64,000 nucleotides of DNA from Linum tenue (lineage: Eukaryota > Streptophyta > Magnoliopsida > Malpighiales > Linaceae): positions 17,943,475-18,007,474 of the forward strand of contig CAMGYJ010000008.1 in NCBI GenBank assembly GCA_946122785.1, read 5' to 3'. A model generated the notes under the pieces. That model was not told the origin of the DNA. It made no database searches and worked only from the letters and a program-made list of their open reading frames with translations. How positions within the stretch are numbered: position 1 is the first letter of the stretch; each line of letters begins with the position of its first letter. The position numbers and the translations under genes were made by a program. Positions 8,914-21,206 of this stretch are shown one piece after another.

Positions 8914-11288
8914 ACCTTGATGGATTGAATGATGGGTTCTTTATTTCTTCACTTTCTCATGGAGCCTGGTATCGTTTGTGCAATGAATTGCGGAATTCCC
9001 ATTTTGCTTTTAGTGTCACTATTGAGTATTTAGGGTTTACATTTGCTAGTGCAGCTGGCCGCCATTGGTAAATATTTGATTCTTTGAGGTTGGGTTTCAT
9101 GTGTTGACTAGAATCAATACCCACGACTACGTCGTGGGAAATATATCGACATTTATGGCTACATCATGTGAAATGTTTCGACAATGACATGTTTAGTCAT
9201 TTTAACATGTTTAGTATCTTTTGAAAATAATATATTGCTTATGAGAAAATAAACCCACATCTCCCCATGAAAAAAAGAACCATTGAGCTCAGCGAAGTGA
9301 GGAGAAATCATCATGGATTCAACTACAGACTATTGCAGACTCCATATATTATATATACTTCACATTCGGAATAAATTTTCTTCAACAGCATTCCGTACCA
9401 TGAGTCAGCGAAAGCAACCTGCACAAAGACAACAAACATATTGCCAAGTAAAAACATACAACCATTCTTTCTATATATAAAAGCTGGGTACGCTTTTTGC
9501 TTCTTACTGTATCACTTTCTGTCTTTTAGCGGATACCAAGCCTTCGCGAGAAATCTTCCCACCCAACTGCTTTCTCTTGCCGGTTCTTCCCCAATTCCCG
9601 CTGACGACCATGCCGCTACCCTATCGGCCGTGCTCTGCTTGCCCCTTATTGCAGCTCTTCCACAGACCCAGCTCTTCCACAGACCTATGGACCTATCACC
9701 TATGCCTCTCCCACCACGCGAGCGACCATGCCGCCCCCTTATCGGCCGTACCCGCACCGCTGCAGTTGGGTCTTTTCTGCATCTTCCCATACACCTATCG
9801 ATTCCCTCATCTTGCCCGGCTTCTACGGCTTTGCTGGCACACGACACCGCTGCAAAACCTTTGCCACACACGCCAACACCATGCTTTGTACTGTCCTTTC
9901 CCTGCTCAGCTCGAGGGGAGATTGATTTCCTTGCTTCTCCTCGCCCAAAACGTTTCAGATCCAAATTCCAGCTTCGGTTTCACCTCCATACCATTTTCGG
10001 TCCACTTCTTCTCCCACCTCTCATCCCAGCTACCGCTAATCTGCTTCCATACATGGATGGCTGGAAACCCCTGCCGCCTCAACGACTTCTACGAGCACTC
10101 AACACTGTGGACTAATGAATTGGTGAGTCCTCTTTCCTTCGCTTCCTTCTGCATTGAAATTGCCCCTTTCCTCTCTTGCATCTGATTTCCCTTCCCCCGA
10201 AACCGCTCTTTCCGCAGATCACCACATTGGGTACAACATGAATTGAGAAGCAGATGTATTTTAGCAGCTTTAAGATGAAAAGGGTTTCTTAAGCATGTTG
10301 ATTGTTTTTTTGACTTTGTGCTGGTTTCAGGAATCGAAGCATTGGCCAAATTTGCAGATGGATGATAGTGGCCAATATCGACGCAACGCAAGTGAGTTGG
10401 GGCTGCTGTTGGTACTGCATTCCAACCTCACTTCTACGGCAGCAGATTCTTAAACTTCATTAAAGGGTAATTATGGTACATAAGAATTCATTTGTGTATC
10501 TAAATCAAATCTCTACATGAGAAATTCTGCACACTCTGTTACTGATCTGCATTGCTCTCTTGAGGCTTAGAACTCTGCTGTTGGATATGTCAATTTTCAG
10601 ATGTGAAGTGCTGAAATCCAAGATGAAAATTTATGGCCAAAACATCATAGCTTTCTCTATAGGAAGCGGTGGCTAACCAAGTTGAAGTCATTTGCGTTGG
10701 GAAAAATGGAGACAAGTTTTTTTTTAATGTTCATCTTGATGTTACCCTGCAGGTCACAGGAGAGGAGAGGTGAAGAAGGTACTTCCACGCTAATCCATCT
10801 GATTCTTTCATTCCGGGAAGAACTCGCACCAAATTGCTTTCCCTCAGTTTCTGCCAAGTATATTTATTTTTTTGAAGACTAACCAAGAAAAAGTTTTGTT
10901 CTTTGATGCAGCAAACGGAAGCTAGAAAAGTTTTGTTCTTCCCCTGGTAATAATTCCTCAACATTCTGAACTATATCAAAAGTTGCTGCTACAATACCAT
11001 ATCAGAAAGGTTTACATATCTGGAGTAGGGAGGTAGTCTTCTTATGTAAACCTAATTGTTCCTTTCAAACTCATATGAAGTTTTCCCATATACATATTCT
11101 TTGCAAATTTTCTTGCTGCTGATAGTTTCTGTTTTCCTCTGTTGTCTGCTTACTTCACTTGAAACTTTGACATATAGATGTTATAATTTTCAGTTGATTT
11201 ATTTGTAGATCTGTGCACTTGGTTTGCTTCAAATCCAACTGGGCTCCCTTTTATCTCTGTTTCCAGATTGTAGAATCATTGTCGCTCT

Positions 11289-11720
11289 ATGGAGAGGGTC
11301 GAGAAAGCTGCTGCAGAGCCAGATGTTGCGTCGGCATCGACTGAAGGAAGAGACTCAATTCGAAGGCGGGGGAAATGTGAGCAGGTGACTTTTGGGTTCA
11401 GGTATCGGAGTGTGGGGGTCAGGATAAGAATGAAAGAACCTGCTGTGAATTTGTTCGGGGCAGTTATCCGCTTTCTTTTGCTCCTTCTTTTATAATATCT
11501 CATAAACAAACAGATTTCCTATGGGCAAGGTTGAGAAGGTGATGGAGGTGCCTGTGCTGATTCCAATGGTGGAGAAGGAGTTGTTGAAGGTGGTCGGTAA
11601 GGGGATCAGCCGATCAGGCAAGGTGGAAACGAAGAAGTGGCCAAAGGTCGAGAGGACAACGAGGATGCAGAATAGGATAACGACGACTAATTCTCCAACC
11701 ATAACTGTTGCATAAGCTGT
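11289..11720 (+). pseudogene. Captured gene fragment in Helitron A
   Basis: One short frame runs from 11289 and includes GFRYRSVGVRIRMKEPAVNL and FGAVIRF. A second block from 11521 reads GKVEKVMEVPVLIPMVEKE, with an intron-like gap between them. Both blocks have clear relatives in opposite orientation in Helitron B (about 16880-16550 minus). The conserved MKEPxVxLFxxVI string weakly recalls the N-terminus of CDF-type Dof proteins, but nothing after it does. I do not assign the source gene. It is probably not functional. Confidence 0.5.
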
Positions 11721-13582
11721 GTCAGTTGAGCTCCCTTCTCCTGTGTCCTGGTTGGTACTTCTCTCATAAGGGGAATCCACAAGGTTTGTTTCCCCTATCG
11801 TCCCATTTTTTGGAGGCAGAATTCTTATCTACTACGGAAGCCTAAGAAAGTTGCACTTACTAGCATTATGGCCTTTGCATTGGTAGCATTACCATCTCCA
11901 CATCATCTGTGGTGTGTCTCAAATTCCTCAGTTGCTGAATAGATCCAGTTGAGGGTCCTGCTCATGCTCTGAGTTTGGGAATGTTTTTGGCCCCAGAATT
12001 CTTATACTGGGTTTGAATCTGTTTACGAAACACCCTTTTTCTATTAAAATGTCAGCTACTTTAGTCTTTGAACAAATTGGCTTTGTGCAGGTTGCTTAAG
12101 GGTTTTGCTTCTCTGTAGTTGACACGCTAAAGGGAGATGTGTGATTTGAGCGTTCTAAAACAGCTCAACCGGAGTTCATGACAGTGGGGAAGAAGACCGA
12201 TGCAGGAAGTGTGGATTTCATGCTGCTTTTATGTTGGATCTGTGATAATTTACTTGGGCCTTTAAAGAGTGCTCAGAAGATCTTCCGATGCTCAAAGCTA
12301 CTCTGCTCCATTTCTTACTCCGGTATGACTCATTCTCTCCAATTTTTGTTTATGTAGTTGATACAATGCTGTGGTTTCTTTGAATGATTCATGTACTTTG
12401 ACTGGGTTTAACTGCACTGAGTTATCTGTTGCTCTTATTTTATGCCGGAACTCTGAAATGCACTGAGCTAATTTGATTACTTGCCCATCAAGCTTCCAGC
12501 TAAATGAATGGAAGTTACTAAGTGCAAATCAAGATGACTTTCTCCCTCCCGCTATTTTTCTTTTGTGTTTCTGATTGTTACATCAATTTAACCAATGGAA
12601 TATAGTGAACTTGATTGTTAAGCCAGATTAGAACTATGTTGTGGAGAATAAATAATTGAATTTTTTGTACTTTTTAAAATAATGTTCTTGATTCAAGATC
12701 AAGATCAGAGGAACAGGTATGGCAACGTGGTGGGAGTGGAATAGTCTTAAGTTTGGGTGTATATTTAGCCACATTAGAGTTTGGAACCAGTTAGCCTAAG
12801 CTAGCTATCTGCTAATCCTTGCTTTGTCTCTCTTTTTGGGTTCCACGGCGACTTGCATGGGGATATGGTCTCAGGGCTCAGATACATATATGGGTTGTTC
12901 AAGCAGCAAATCACCAAGGAGGGCCAACTGGAGCTGCTGAAGATTGGCTCGAGGTTTATCCACTCGAATAGAATAAACAGTTAAAACGTTGCCACTGCCA
13001 TCAATGCATTGTTTAACCCTGTTATCTTATTGCCATTTGTGCATAAATTCAGTCCTTCGCCAGTAGAAAGCATTACAAATTTTGCGGATCAGACATTATA
13101 CCTGCACATGCTATATGTTTTTGTTCCATGTTTGGAATGAAATCTACCTTCTTTGTGTCAATCCCTTCTGTGTACTTGGCAATAAAATTGGTTATATTGT
13201 AGCCATGTGTTGTTGATTATGGATTGTGTTTGTGTACCCTCTATGCTTGCTTAATTTACAATGTGACACATTAGATTTCATTTCTCTCCCATTTATGTCT
13301 TACATGGTGTTGTCGCTTTTTGTTTTTGGGAACCACTTACGGAGTTCGAATCCGTTGTTCTTAAGAGGATGCTGTTAATTGCTGTTGTGTAGGAAAATAT
13401 ATGCTTCTTTGGAACATTAATCAAGATATTGTGAACACTAAAAAATATATCTTGGAATTATGTGGTTTGTGGGTGTGATTCAAATGGAAGGTTCAGTGAA
13501 GCTTTGGAAAGTTAAGTTGATATGTTGGAAGAGGATTTTGTGGCTGCAGTTGTGACAAGAGTCATTTCTATTTCTTCACTGT

Positions 13583-13947
13583 CAGGATGCCTTTGAGTAA
13601 AGGCGATGCTATATGGTGTTTCTCAATGGGTGAGTTTCGTGTGGGTGGAGAAGTAGTTAGTTGGTATGTTGTATATTGATTTTCTAAATATTTTTTACGA
13701 TTCCAGGTTACTACGGGAACTGGATGCAAATGTAATAGAATCTTCATGAATAATGTCCTGCTAGGACTTCAGGTCCTGGACACAACCTTTTTATGGGAGT
13801 ATGATAGTTGTGTATCTTCAGTGATAGGATGCGTTTGAGTAAAGGCGATGCTATATGGTGTTTCTTAATGGGCAAGCTTCGTGTGGGTAGAGAAATAGTT
13901 AATTAGTATGTTGTATATTGATTTTCTAAATATTTTCTAAGTACGAT
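13583..13947 (+). repeat. Direct repeat of about 120 bp within Helitron A
   Basis: The segment from caggatgcctttgagtaaag to gattttctaaatatttt at about 13583-13697 recurs at about 13826-13937 with a few substitutions. The copies are about 240 bp apart. It holds no recognised feature. Confidence 0.8.
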
Positions 13948-16549
13948 AGTTGTGTATCTTTCTGATCTGGACGATTACGCATTTGAGTCGTACATGTCAT
14001 ATCAGAATTCAGTAGTAGCCTTCTTACTGATGGTCTTACGGCTTTCATGCCATATCAGAATGCTTCTTATATATACAAGCAATGAGTATTGTTAAAGTTT
14101 GAATCTCTGTCCACCCACTACAGTTAAGAGTTTCACTTGAAGACTTGAAGAAAGCATTCTGCCGAACTTATCCAACAAAATAAAGAAGCATTGTGTTAGA
14201 AGTTCAGATGTGTTGGTTAATCTCCTCCATTTGTTGACAAGACTTGAACATGAGAAAATGCTATTGAGAATTGGAACACTTATGGAAGGGAATGTTTGTG
14301 TTCATGTTGTGTAGTTTTATTTTCTTCCCATTATGCATCTAAAAGATATTAAACACGGCTAACCATTGATTAACTATTCTCTGCGGCGTAGCCGCAGGTA
14401 TTGATTCTAGTAACACATAATACCGAGAAAATATGAACATTAATGTCGTGTCTAAACCATAACTCGTAACTGGAAAAATGAGAACATAGTGTTCAGAACA
14501 AAGTAACAAACACCTGCATGTTTTGTAGAAACAACGCTTGCTAGCAGCGCTCTTGGTGGCCTGACCCTGAATCTGGAATTCATCCTTGAAATTCTTTGCT
14601 ATTCCATCATCCAGTTCTCCACCTTGACTTCCACGAAAGGATAAACCAATCTAAAGCCACATATGAACTAAAAGATCAAATCAGATTGCAGAATGTTAAT
14701 AATGTTTATACAGTTATACTGATTACTGACCAGAACCATAATATGTATAATGAAGACCAAAGCTTACCAAATTTGTATTTTCCAATAAAAGGAGCATTCT
14801 CAAGCAAAAAAGCTTGTTTTCCAAGTTCAACTCCTATGGCTATTGGCCAAAGGTTCTACAGAGGTAAACAACCAGCAGTAAAAGATCAACACAGCAGCAC
14901 CATGTTGCAGAATGCAGCCAATGGACCTTCCTTTCATTCCTTCAAATACATCAGTGGCCTTCATTAACGGCGTTTAAGTTGTTTCTATCCATGATGTGGT
15001 TCTTCTTGACCATGCTCGGACTCTAAACCCCTCCCTTCCCTCTACCTCTGTGGATGACACTAACTTTGTCGCACTAATCTAGCAAAGAGGGTTCATCCCA
15101 AAATTGACTAACTTGATTCATTGTAGTTACCCAAAAGCACAAACATTGAGCAGCCTATCACACTAACCTAGCAAGCTGGCCAAACATGTATTAACAGATC
15201 CAAATGGTCCCTGTCCAATAACTGTAGTAAAGTGACTTGTCGCTTCCTGGAGATCCGTGCATTGCTGTGAAGTAATGATTTTGAAGAAACCACATGCAAA
15301 GAGCTACATAAAAGACATAACAGCCATAGGTGAAGACAGTTGGGAATACACCAGCACATTTCAGTCATTACACTTGGATCCCATATGACACCAACATTTA
15401 TTCACCACTACCAACATAAGCTAATTTCAAACAGAATCATTAAAGAGGAAGGAAACCTATACCGATCATGCAAAGGGCAAAGAAGAGTAGGGTAAGCTTC
15501 TAAGTTTGAGCCATACTCCAGCACATTTGTCATGACCTGAGCTGCTTGTGTATGAGTACGCCTGCACAAAAATCTTGAGGGTTCGTTAGGAGAAAGCTGA
15601 TAGGCAAAATGAACAACTTTCCAGGAGAAAGAGAGAACATATTTAGAGTTTGAATCATAACAACGTGGGAATCAAAGGATCAAAACTCAACATGAGGGTT
15701 GATGGTTGTAAGTGGAAAAACGCAAAAATTTAAACTAATGAGCAACTGAATGAACTCATCCCAAGTGCCAGCTAATGCTTTGGCCTAACTGTATTGACCC
15801 TTGCTGCTCTTTTCTTCTCAGCTTTCTCCAAACACGTAAAATGCAGTGTTAGAGTTGATTTGACCCTCAAAATCATACACCAGCATATCTAACATTCCAT
15901 AATTCCATCATGGAACTGTAACCGTACAAAGGAGAAGTCGAGAAGAGAATTACAATGGATTAATAACAAATAAGAACAGATGGTAACTGAATCCACCCCT
16001 CACATAGTCAAAATCAACATCTTTTGTGGAAATAATACTGCAAACAGTTATTCAAACTATTAAATCCATGCACCATTACCTCTTACTATTTCATTTCAAA
16101 TTTCTGAAGTCTATTTTCATGAACCCACATGAAAATCAAAGGCCAACTTATTCGATATTCAGATCACGAAACTTACTTAACGCGAAGGTTACTTCATCTT
16201 GGCTTTTCAAACTCTCAGGTTCCTCTTCACCCTGAAAAAATGCAGCCTCTCCCTTGCCGACTGGGACGTTGTGTGCAACTGGCAAACTACTAACAGAAGG
16301 GTGAGATTTGGATGTACTCTAAGCCACTGCCCCAAAAAACCTATAGCAAACAACGCTACATTCGTCATCATCAGCTCAACGGGTGCGTCACCGTCCTGAT
16401 CGCCATCTGCATTGTTGATGGACTCTATAGTCGAAAGGAGAAAAAAGAAATGAGAAACCACAGAGAGAGAAAGGGGAAACCACAGAGGAAGGAAGAAGAA
16501 GAAGAACTAACAGGTCATTCTCCACCCTGCCTCATCCCCCACGCCAACC

Positions 16550-16880
16550 TTCTTTGACAGCTCTTCTCAAATCTCAACCACTGGAATCAGCACAGGCACG
16601 TCCACCGCCTTCTCGACCTTGCCTATATGAAATTTGGCTGGTCACGGGATTAGATAAAAAGAAACAAAATAGAAGAGTAGAAGGAAGAAGAAGTGAAAGG
16701 AAGCAAATAACTAACTCGAACAAATCCACTTCTGGCTCCTTCATTCCCATCTTGAACCCCACACTCCGAACCGAAAAATTTACTGCTCTCTTTTCCCTCT
16801 GCCTCCCAATCAAATCTTCGCTTCCCCTCTTCCTTCCGTCGAAGCCGACCACATCATTCGGCACTGCAGCAGTTTTTTTG
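16550..16880 (-). pseudogene. Captured gene fragment in Helitron B
   Basis: Read on the minus strand this gives SVRSVGFKMGMKEPEVDLFE and VICF, then, past an intron-like gap, GKVEKAVDVPVLIPVVE. It is a diverged copy of the fragment at 11289-11720 in Helitron A, in opposite orientation. No complete frame joins the blocks. Confidence 0.5.
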
Positions 16881-17557
16881 TGCTGTCCCTACGATGCAAT
16901 GATTCTCCGATATGAAAACCGTGGTCGAAAAGGCTGGCGTCAAAGGGGGAAGAGAGAAGCAACGTAATCGAAAGTAATTGCAGACGGTTTGAGAGGGCCG
17001 AATAGAGAAGCTTCACTCCTCTAGTAATCGATGGCAGGAAGGTGAGGATTGTACAAATTATGGGTGGTGGCGTGTGTGAGTTGCTACGGAAGGTCTCATC
17101 ACCGGTGGCGTGTCGTTCCCGACATAGAGCTGAAAAGATTGTGTCCCGCGGCTGTGGATTTTGAGGTAACGCCGACTGGGGATGGCGTACGGAGTAAGGC
17201 GTCGCCGTGTGGGGGTGGGTGGTCGAAGCCGTCCTCCAAGAAACGACAAAAAATGAAACAGTACCAAAGAAGTTCAGCCAATAAAGCGTACCCACATTTC
17301 ATATATACAAGCATTTGCTGCAGTTATAGCAGGCTGCTAGGAGCATGATCTGATTTACTTGTCGTCGATCTTCCTTCCAACATTTGTGGATACCGAAGTC
17401 AAAACGAAAAAGAGGGGAGAAGGGTTTTCTTTGTCTCTGAACTCAATGGCTGTGCTTTCAAAACGGCCGATAACTTGTAAATTCAGATTGGCTTTTCTGG
17501 ATGAAAAAGCCTCTGATAGTTTTAGCTTTAACTGTGTTTCTTCTTTGTCATCTAACA

Positions 17558-20500
17558 CTAGAATCAACACCCACGGCTACGCCGCGGGGACTTAATTTGC
17601 AATCATATCATCTTCTTAGCAATAGATATGTCAATCAATGGTGTGTCGGTGACTTGAAATAGCAGGAGCGAGCATCACACTGAAAACATTACCAAGAAAA
17701 TACTCAATAGTCTGCCTCAACTACTAAAAAGAAGAGCTTGCGCATCAGTTTTTGAAAGGAGAACTTAAGATCTGCAGCATCTGAAAAGAAAAAGATAAAG
17801 AGAGTATATCTGATTGACAACAAATGGAAAACATTCTAAATTGCCCATAAAATGTATAGATGTTTGTGTTTATTAACTAAAATGACATTAGTTTTTCAAC
17901 AATACAAAGAAGTAGCAGCAATTTGACGCTCAACTATCCATTTAGCAGTAACAACATCAACAATAAAACCGAAACGCTTTACTTCAACAACATCATCACC
18001 AAGTGCAGCTTTAGAGGACACAACCGATAGAGCTTCCATTGAATCCACCTTCCACTTGAAAGCTACTTGGGCCAGAACTCGAACGCGTGCACTTGGATGG
18101 TCAAATAACAAACAACATCAGGCCCAACTTCAGATGTATTAGCAACATATGTAGCCGAGGAAAATTATGGTGGGGATGAAAGGGAAAATAAGAATGAGAA
18201 ACAACATGTTGGTGGTAGGTTCGCTAGGGCAAGCAAATAAAACATACAAAATGATGGACGATAAGAACCTCGTATGTGAGAATAGCTAAAGTGGATACTT
18301 GACAGGATAAAGAGATGCACAACAACATTACCATCCAAGTGCAAACCCATATATAATCTGACTTCAGAATCCTTTGAACAAACAATTCTCAAAAGGAAAC
18401 AAAGGGATATAAATGAGAAAGTACATACGAAACTTAGAGTAAACCAAATTAACGCGCAATCAAAGTTCAACCGTCTGAGGTCAAAACTCAAGACTAACTC
18501 TACAGAATGTTTGGATCTCATGCACTCGGATACCATAAGCTGTAAGGAAACAGCCTGGGAAGTCCAATATCCCCTACGCTATCATCTTTAAAAGTTAAAA
18601 TAGCAAGAAAGCCCAGCACTGGGCAATGCATGTATTCTCTTAAGACATTTAAATTAGAATCCATAACAGAATCACAATACCATCATCCAAACAAATCCTC
18701 AACAGAAGGACAAAAAACTAATAGATACTGGTGTAGTCAAATTTCATTCATTCATACTCTTAAAAGTTATGGCTGACTACTCTGCTTCCAGTTCAGCTGG
18801 CACAGTTCTGATTGGCCGACATCCATGCCCATGTCAAGACTAAAGGTTTCCACATCAAAGATGGGATTCAAAAGAGGTAAACATGAGCAGGAACTGACCT
18901 TGGTATGAAAACTGGATTCGTATGAACTGAGGTTTGAGGCCGAGCTGGTTTTGTTGATAAAGCCAAAGGAGATGCAACATTCTTGCTCTTTCTGCATAGG
19001 CAATGAAAGCATAAGCACTTTTTTAGTAGTGGTAATAGTAGAGTTCTTGATTTGTACTCTCATGGCATTTAAACAAATACATTGCTCCTATTCTAATAAC
19101 CTGATTTGAGGTTAATTTTCTCTTGCTTGAAGAAAATGAGATTGCTCCTGTGCCTTAGGGCCTTCCTCCTTATGGTTCCATCCTTATTTTCATGCCTTTA
19201 CCTGTAAAGTAGCATATCTAGAATTAGTTTAAGTTTATAAGAAAACACGATTTTGGAAGTGGTATTAGTAGGGTTCTTGATATGTACTGTAATGGCATCT
19301 AAACAAATACATTGGTCTCTCCTGATTTGAGGATTTCTCTTTCTTGAAGAAAATGAGATTGAGTAAGGGGTTCCGCCTTATGCTTCCCTTCTTCTTTTCA
19401 TGTCTTTACCTGTAAAGTAGCATATCTAGAATTAGTTTAAGTTTATAAGAAAACACGATTTTGGAAGTGGTATTAGTAGGGTTCTTGATATGTACTGTAA
19501 TGGCATCTAAACAAATACATTGCTCTCTCCTGATTTGAGGATTTCTCTTTCTTGAAGAAAATGAGATTGAGTAAGGGGTTCCGCCTTATGCTTCCCTTCT
19601 TATTTTCATGCCTTCGCCTGTAATGTACCATATGCAAAATCAGTTTAAGTTTCCAAGATCGAACCATCTGGTTGTATATAAAGAATATCAACAATAATAT
19701 TGGAGTAACTAATACTCAGCAATTTGATAATCCTGTCTTCTAGAAGGTACAAAAGCAGCACATCAAATGATCAGTGTACAAAGCAAATAAGAAATTTCAG
19801 AAGCTCAATTGTATCAATTTTTGCAGGTTCTCTTCACGACAACTATGCCTAAATCAAACAGGGCTCAAGTGTGCTGGATTGGAGCTCAAATAACTGGTTC
19901 GCTGCTGTATTTGTCTATGCCAAGAGCTTACTGAGCGAGTGATTTGGTATGATGATTTACAGGTTCCATATCAAGTGCAAACACAGACAATGAGGACCTT
20001 ATAATCAATTAGTGGAAAACCTAAGAATGGTAGTGAAACGAAAAGGGATCAATCATTGCTGTAAGGAATGGGGAACTTATAATCAATTAGTGGAGATCTC
20101 AATTAACAGTAATGGGGTTGAAATAAAAAAAAAAGAAATAGATTACTTCTAGGCTCTAACAAAGTGAAATGAATAATGAACCGAACATCATCACCAAACA
20201 ACATTAAGAAATAGAGAGACAACTGAAGAAGGATGTATCACATGCTAAGTAAACCATGAAATACCAAGTGCTAAACAACTCAAGACTTTCCGCACCTTAG
20301 ACAGTTTTCCATTGTTACAAACTACAAACATATATCAGAGCGAGATTATCTGAAAGTAACACCACGACAGCCACTGTAAGAATTGACTTGACACTGCATT
20401 TTCCTGCTCTTGAGTTGCCATTCCCTAAATTATAGTGCCTCCTAGCCTTTGTGAAGCCCAAACGAAGAAGCACCTAAAGATTGAAGGATAATCGAAGAAA

Positions 20501-21171
20501 ACTAACCAATGGCCTAGCCGGAAGCAGAGTCTGCAGTTGGGGCAGTACTTGCATGTTTGCAGGGTGGTGCTGGATTCGAAGGGCTAAGAGAACAAAACGG
20601 AACCCAGTTGACCTAGCTGAATTTGGTCCTCCCCGGAGCCAATGGTGGATTCTCACTCTCGCTGTTGCTAGGATTTATGCCCCGGCGATTGGAGTCGGAA
20701 GAGAGGAGGGATAAATAAAGTTTTTTATATGAATGAGAGGAAGGCTGGATGATTGGAATGGATGGTGGTGGGAGAAAATGCACATGGTGTAGAGAGGTGG
20801 ACATATGATTTTGGATGGATGGAAATCGGGAGGGATGTGACTGTTAAGGGTAGAGTGTGGGAGATGTATTTGTCAGGGGAGGAACTCAGCGGAAAGAGGC
20901 AAGACGAAGGGTTTTTTTCTTATGACACAGAGGGAATTTTGCGTGTGGAAGCAGCCCGGAATCGTGCGGAGGTGGATTTCTGGGAAGGGATAGTCAGAGG
21001 GTACGGAAGCATGGGAGTCTGAAAGGAGAAGGGCTGGGCATCTCGAACGGGGTGGATACAACCATCGAAGTTGGGAAGTTCTTTCCGGCCTCATCAGAAG
21101 ACGACAAATATTGAAACAGTAATTGAGAAGTTTGGGCAATAAAGTGTACCCACATTTCATATATAAAAGAA
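17558..21171 (-). mobile_element. Non-autonomous Helitron C (minus)
   Basis: The 3' end is at 17558. On the minus strand the hairpin CCCGCGGCGTAGCCGTGGG is followed by TGTTGATT, then CTAG and host T. The 5' end near 21171 reads TTCTTTTATATATGAAATG then TGGGTACACTTTATTGC, matching Helitron B. It has no Rep/helicase gene and no convincing CDS. It contains a tandem repeat at about 19010-19650. Its 5' end lies only about 36 bp upstream of the ATG of the F-box pseudogene at 21207, so it has displaced that gene's leader and promoter. Confidence 0.75.
19010..19650. repeat. Tandem repeat, three units of about 208 bp, in Helitron C
   Basis: The string gtaaagtagcatatctag starts at 19204 and again at 19412, and a diverged version (gtaatgtaccatatgc) at 19620, giving a 208-bp period. 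The second and third units are nearly identical; the first is diverged and carries short indels. Confidence 0.85.
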
Positions 21172-21206
21172 TAAAAGAATTGTGCGTAGTATCTCTCTGG
21201 TACACA

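Larger units (their letters stand above)
9465..14410 (+). mobile_element. Non-autonomous Helitron A (plus), nested in Helitron B
   Basis: The 5' end TTCTTTCTATATATAAAAGC is followed by TGGGTACGCTTTTTGC, the same pattern as the other two Helitrons. The 3' end at 14410 has the hairpin GCGGCGTAGCCGC, then AGGTATTGATT and CTAG, followed by host T. There is no target duplication, as expected. The 4.9-kb body has no Rep/helicase coding sequence. It carries fragments such as that at 11289-11720, short non-conserved open frames near 9440-10185, and an internal direct repeat at 13.6-13.9 kb. Confidence 0.78.
9108..17313 (-). mobile_element. Non-autonomous Helitron B (minus), interrupted by nested Helitron A
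   Basis: Its 3' end is at 9108. Read on the minus strand it shows a hairpin CCCACGACGTAGTCGTGGG, then TATTGATT and the terminal CTAG, followed by host T. Its 5' end is near 17313, with TTGTATATATGAAATGTGGG then TACGCTTTATTGG. This matches the 5' end of Helitron C and resembles that of Helitron A; the expected TC dinucleotide is altered to GC. The plus-strand Helitron A (9465-14410) lies inside, so B is about 3.3 kb without it. No Rep/helicase is visible. It holds a gene fragment at about 16550-16880. Confidence 0.72.

Noticed and set aside
8922..9107. Possible exon left of Helitron B
   Set aside because: A short open stretch exists but has no start, splice partner or recognised domain.
9441..10185. 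Overlapping open frames of 150-220 codons on both strands
   Set aside because: They overlap in several frames, are C/P/L-rich with no domain, and lie inside Helitron A; probably composition-driven chance frames.
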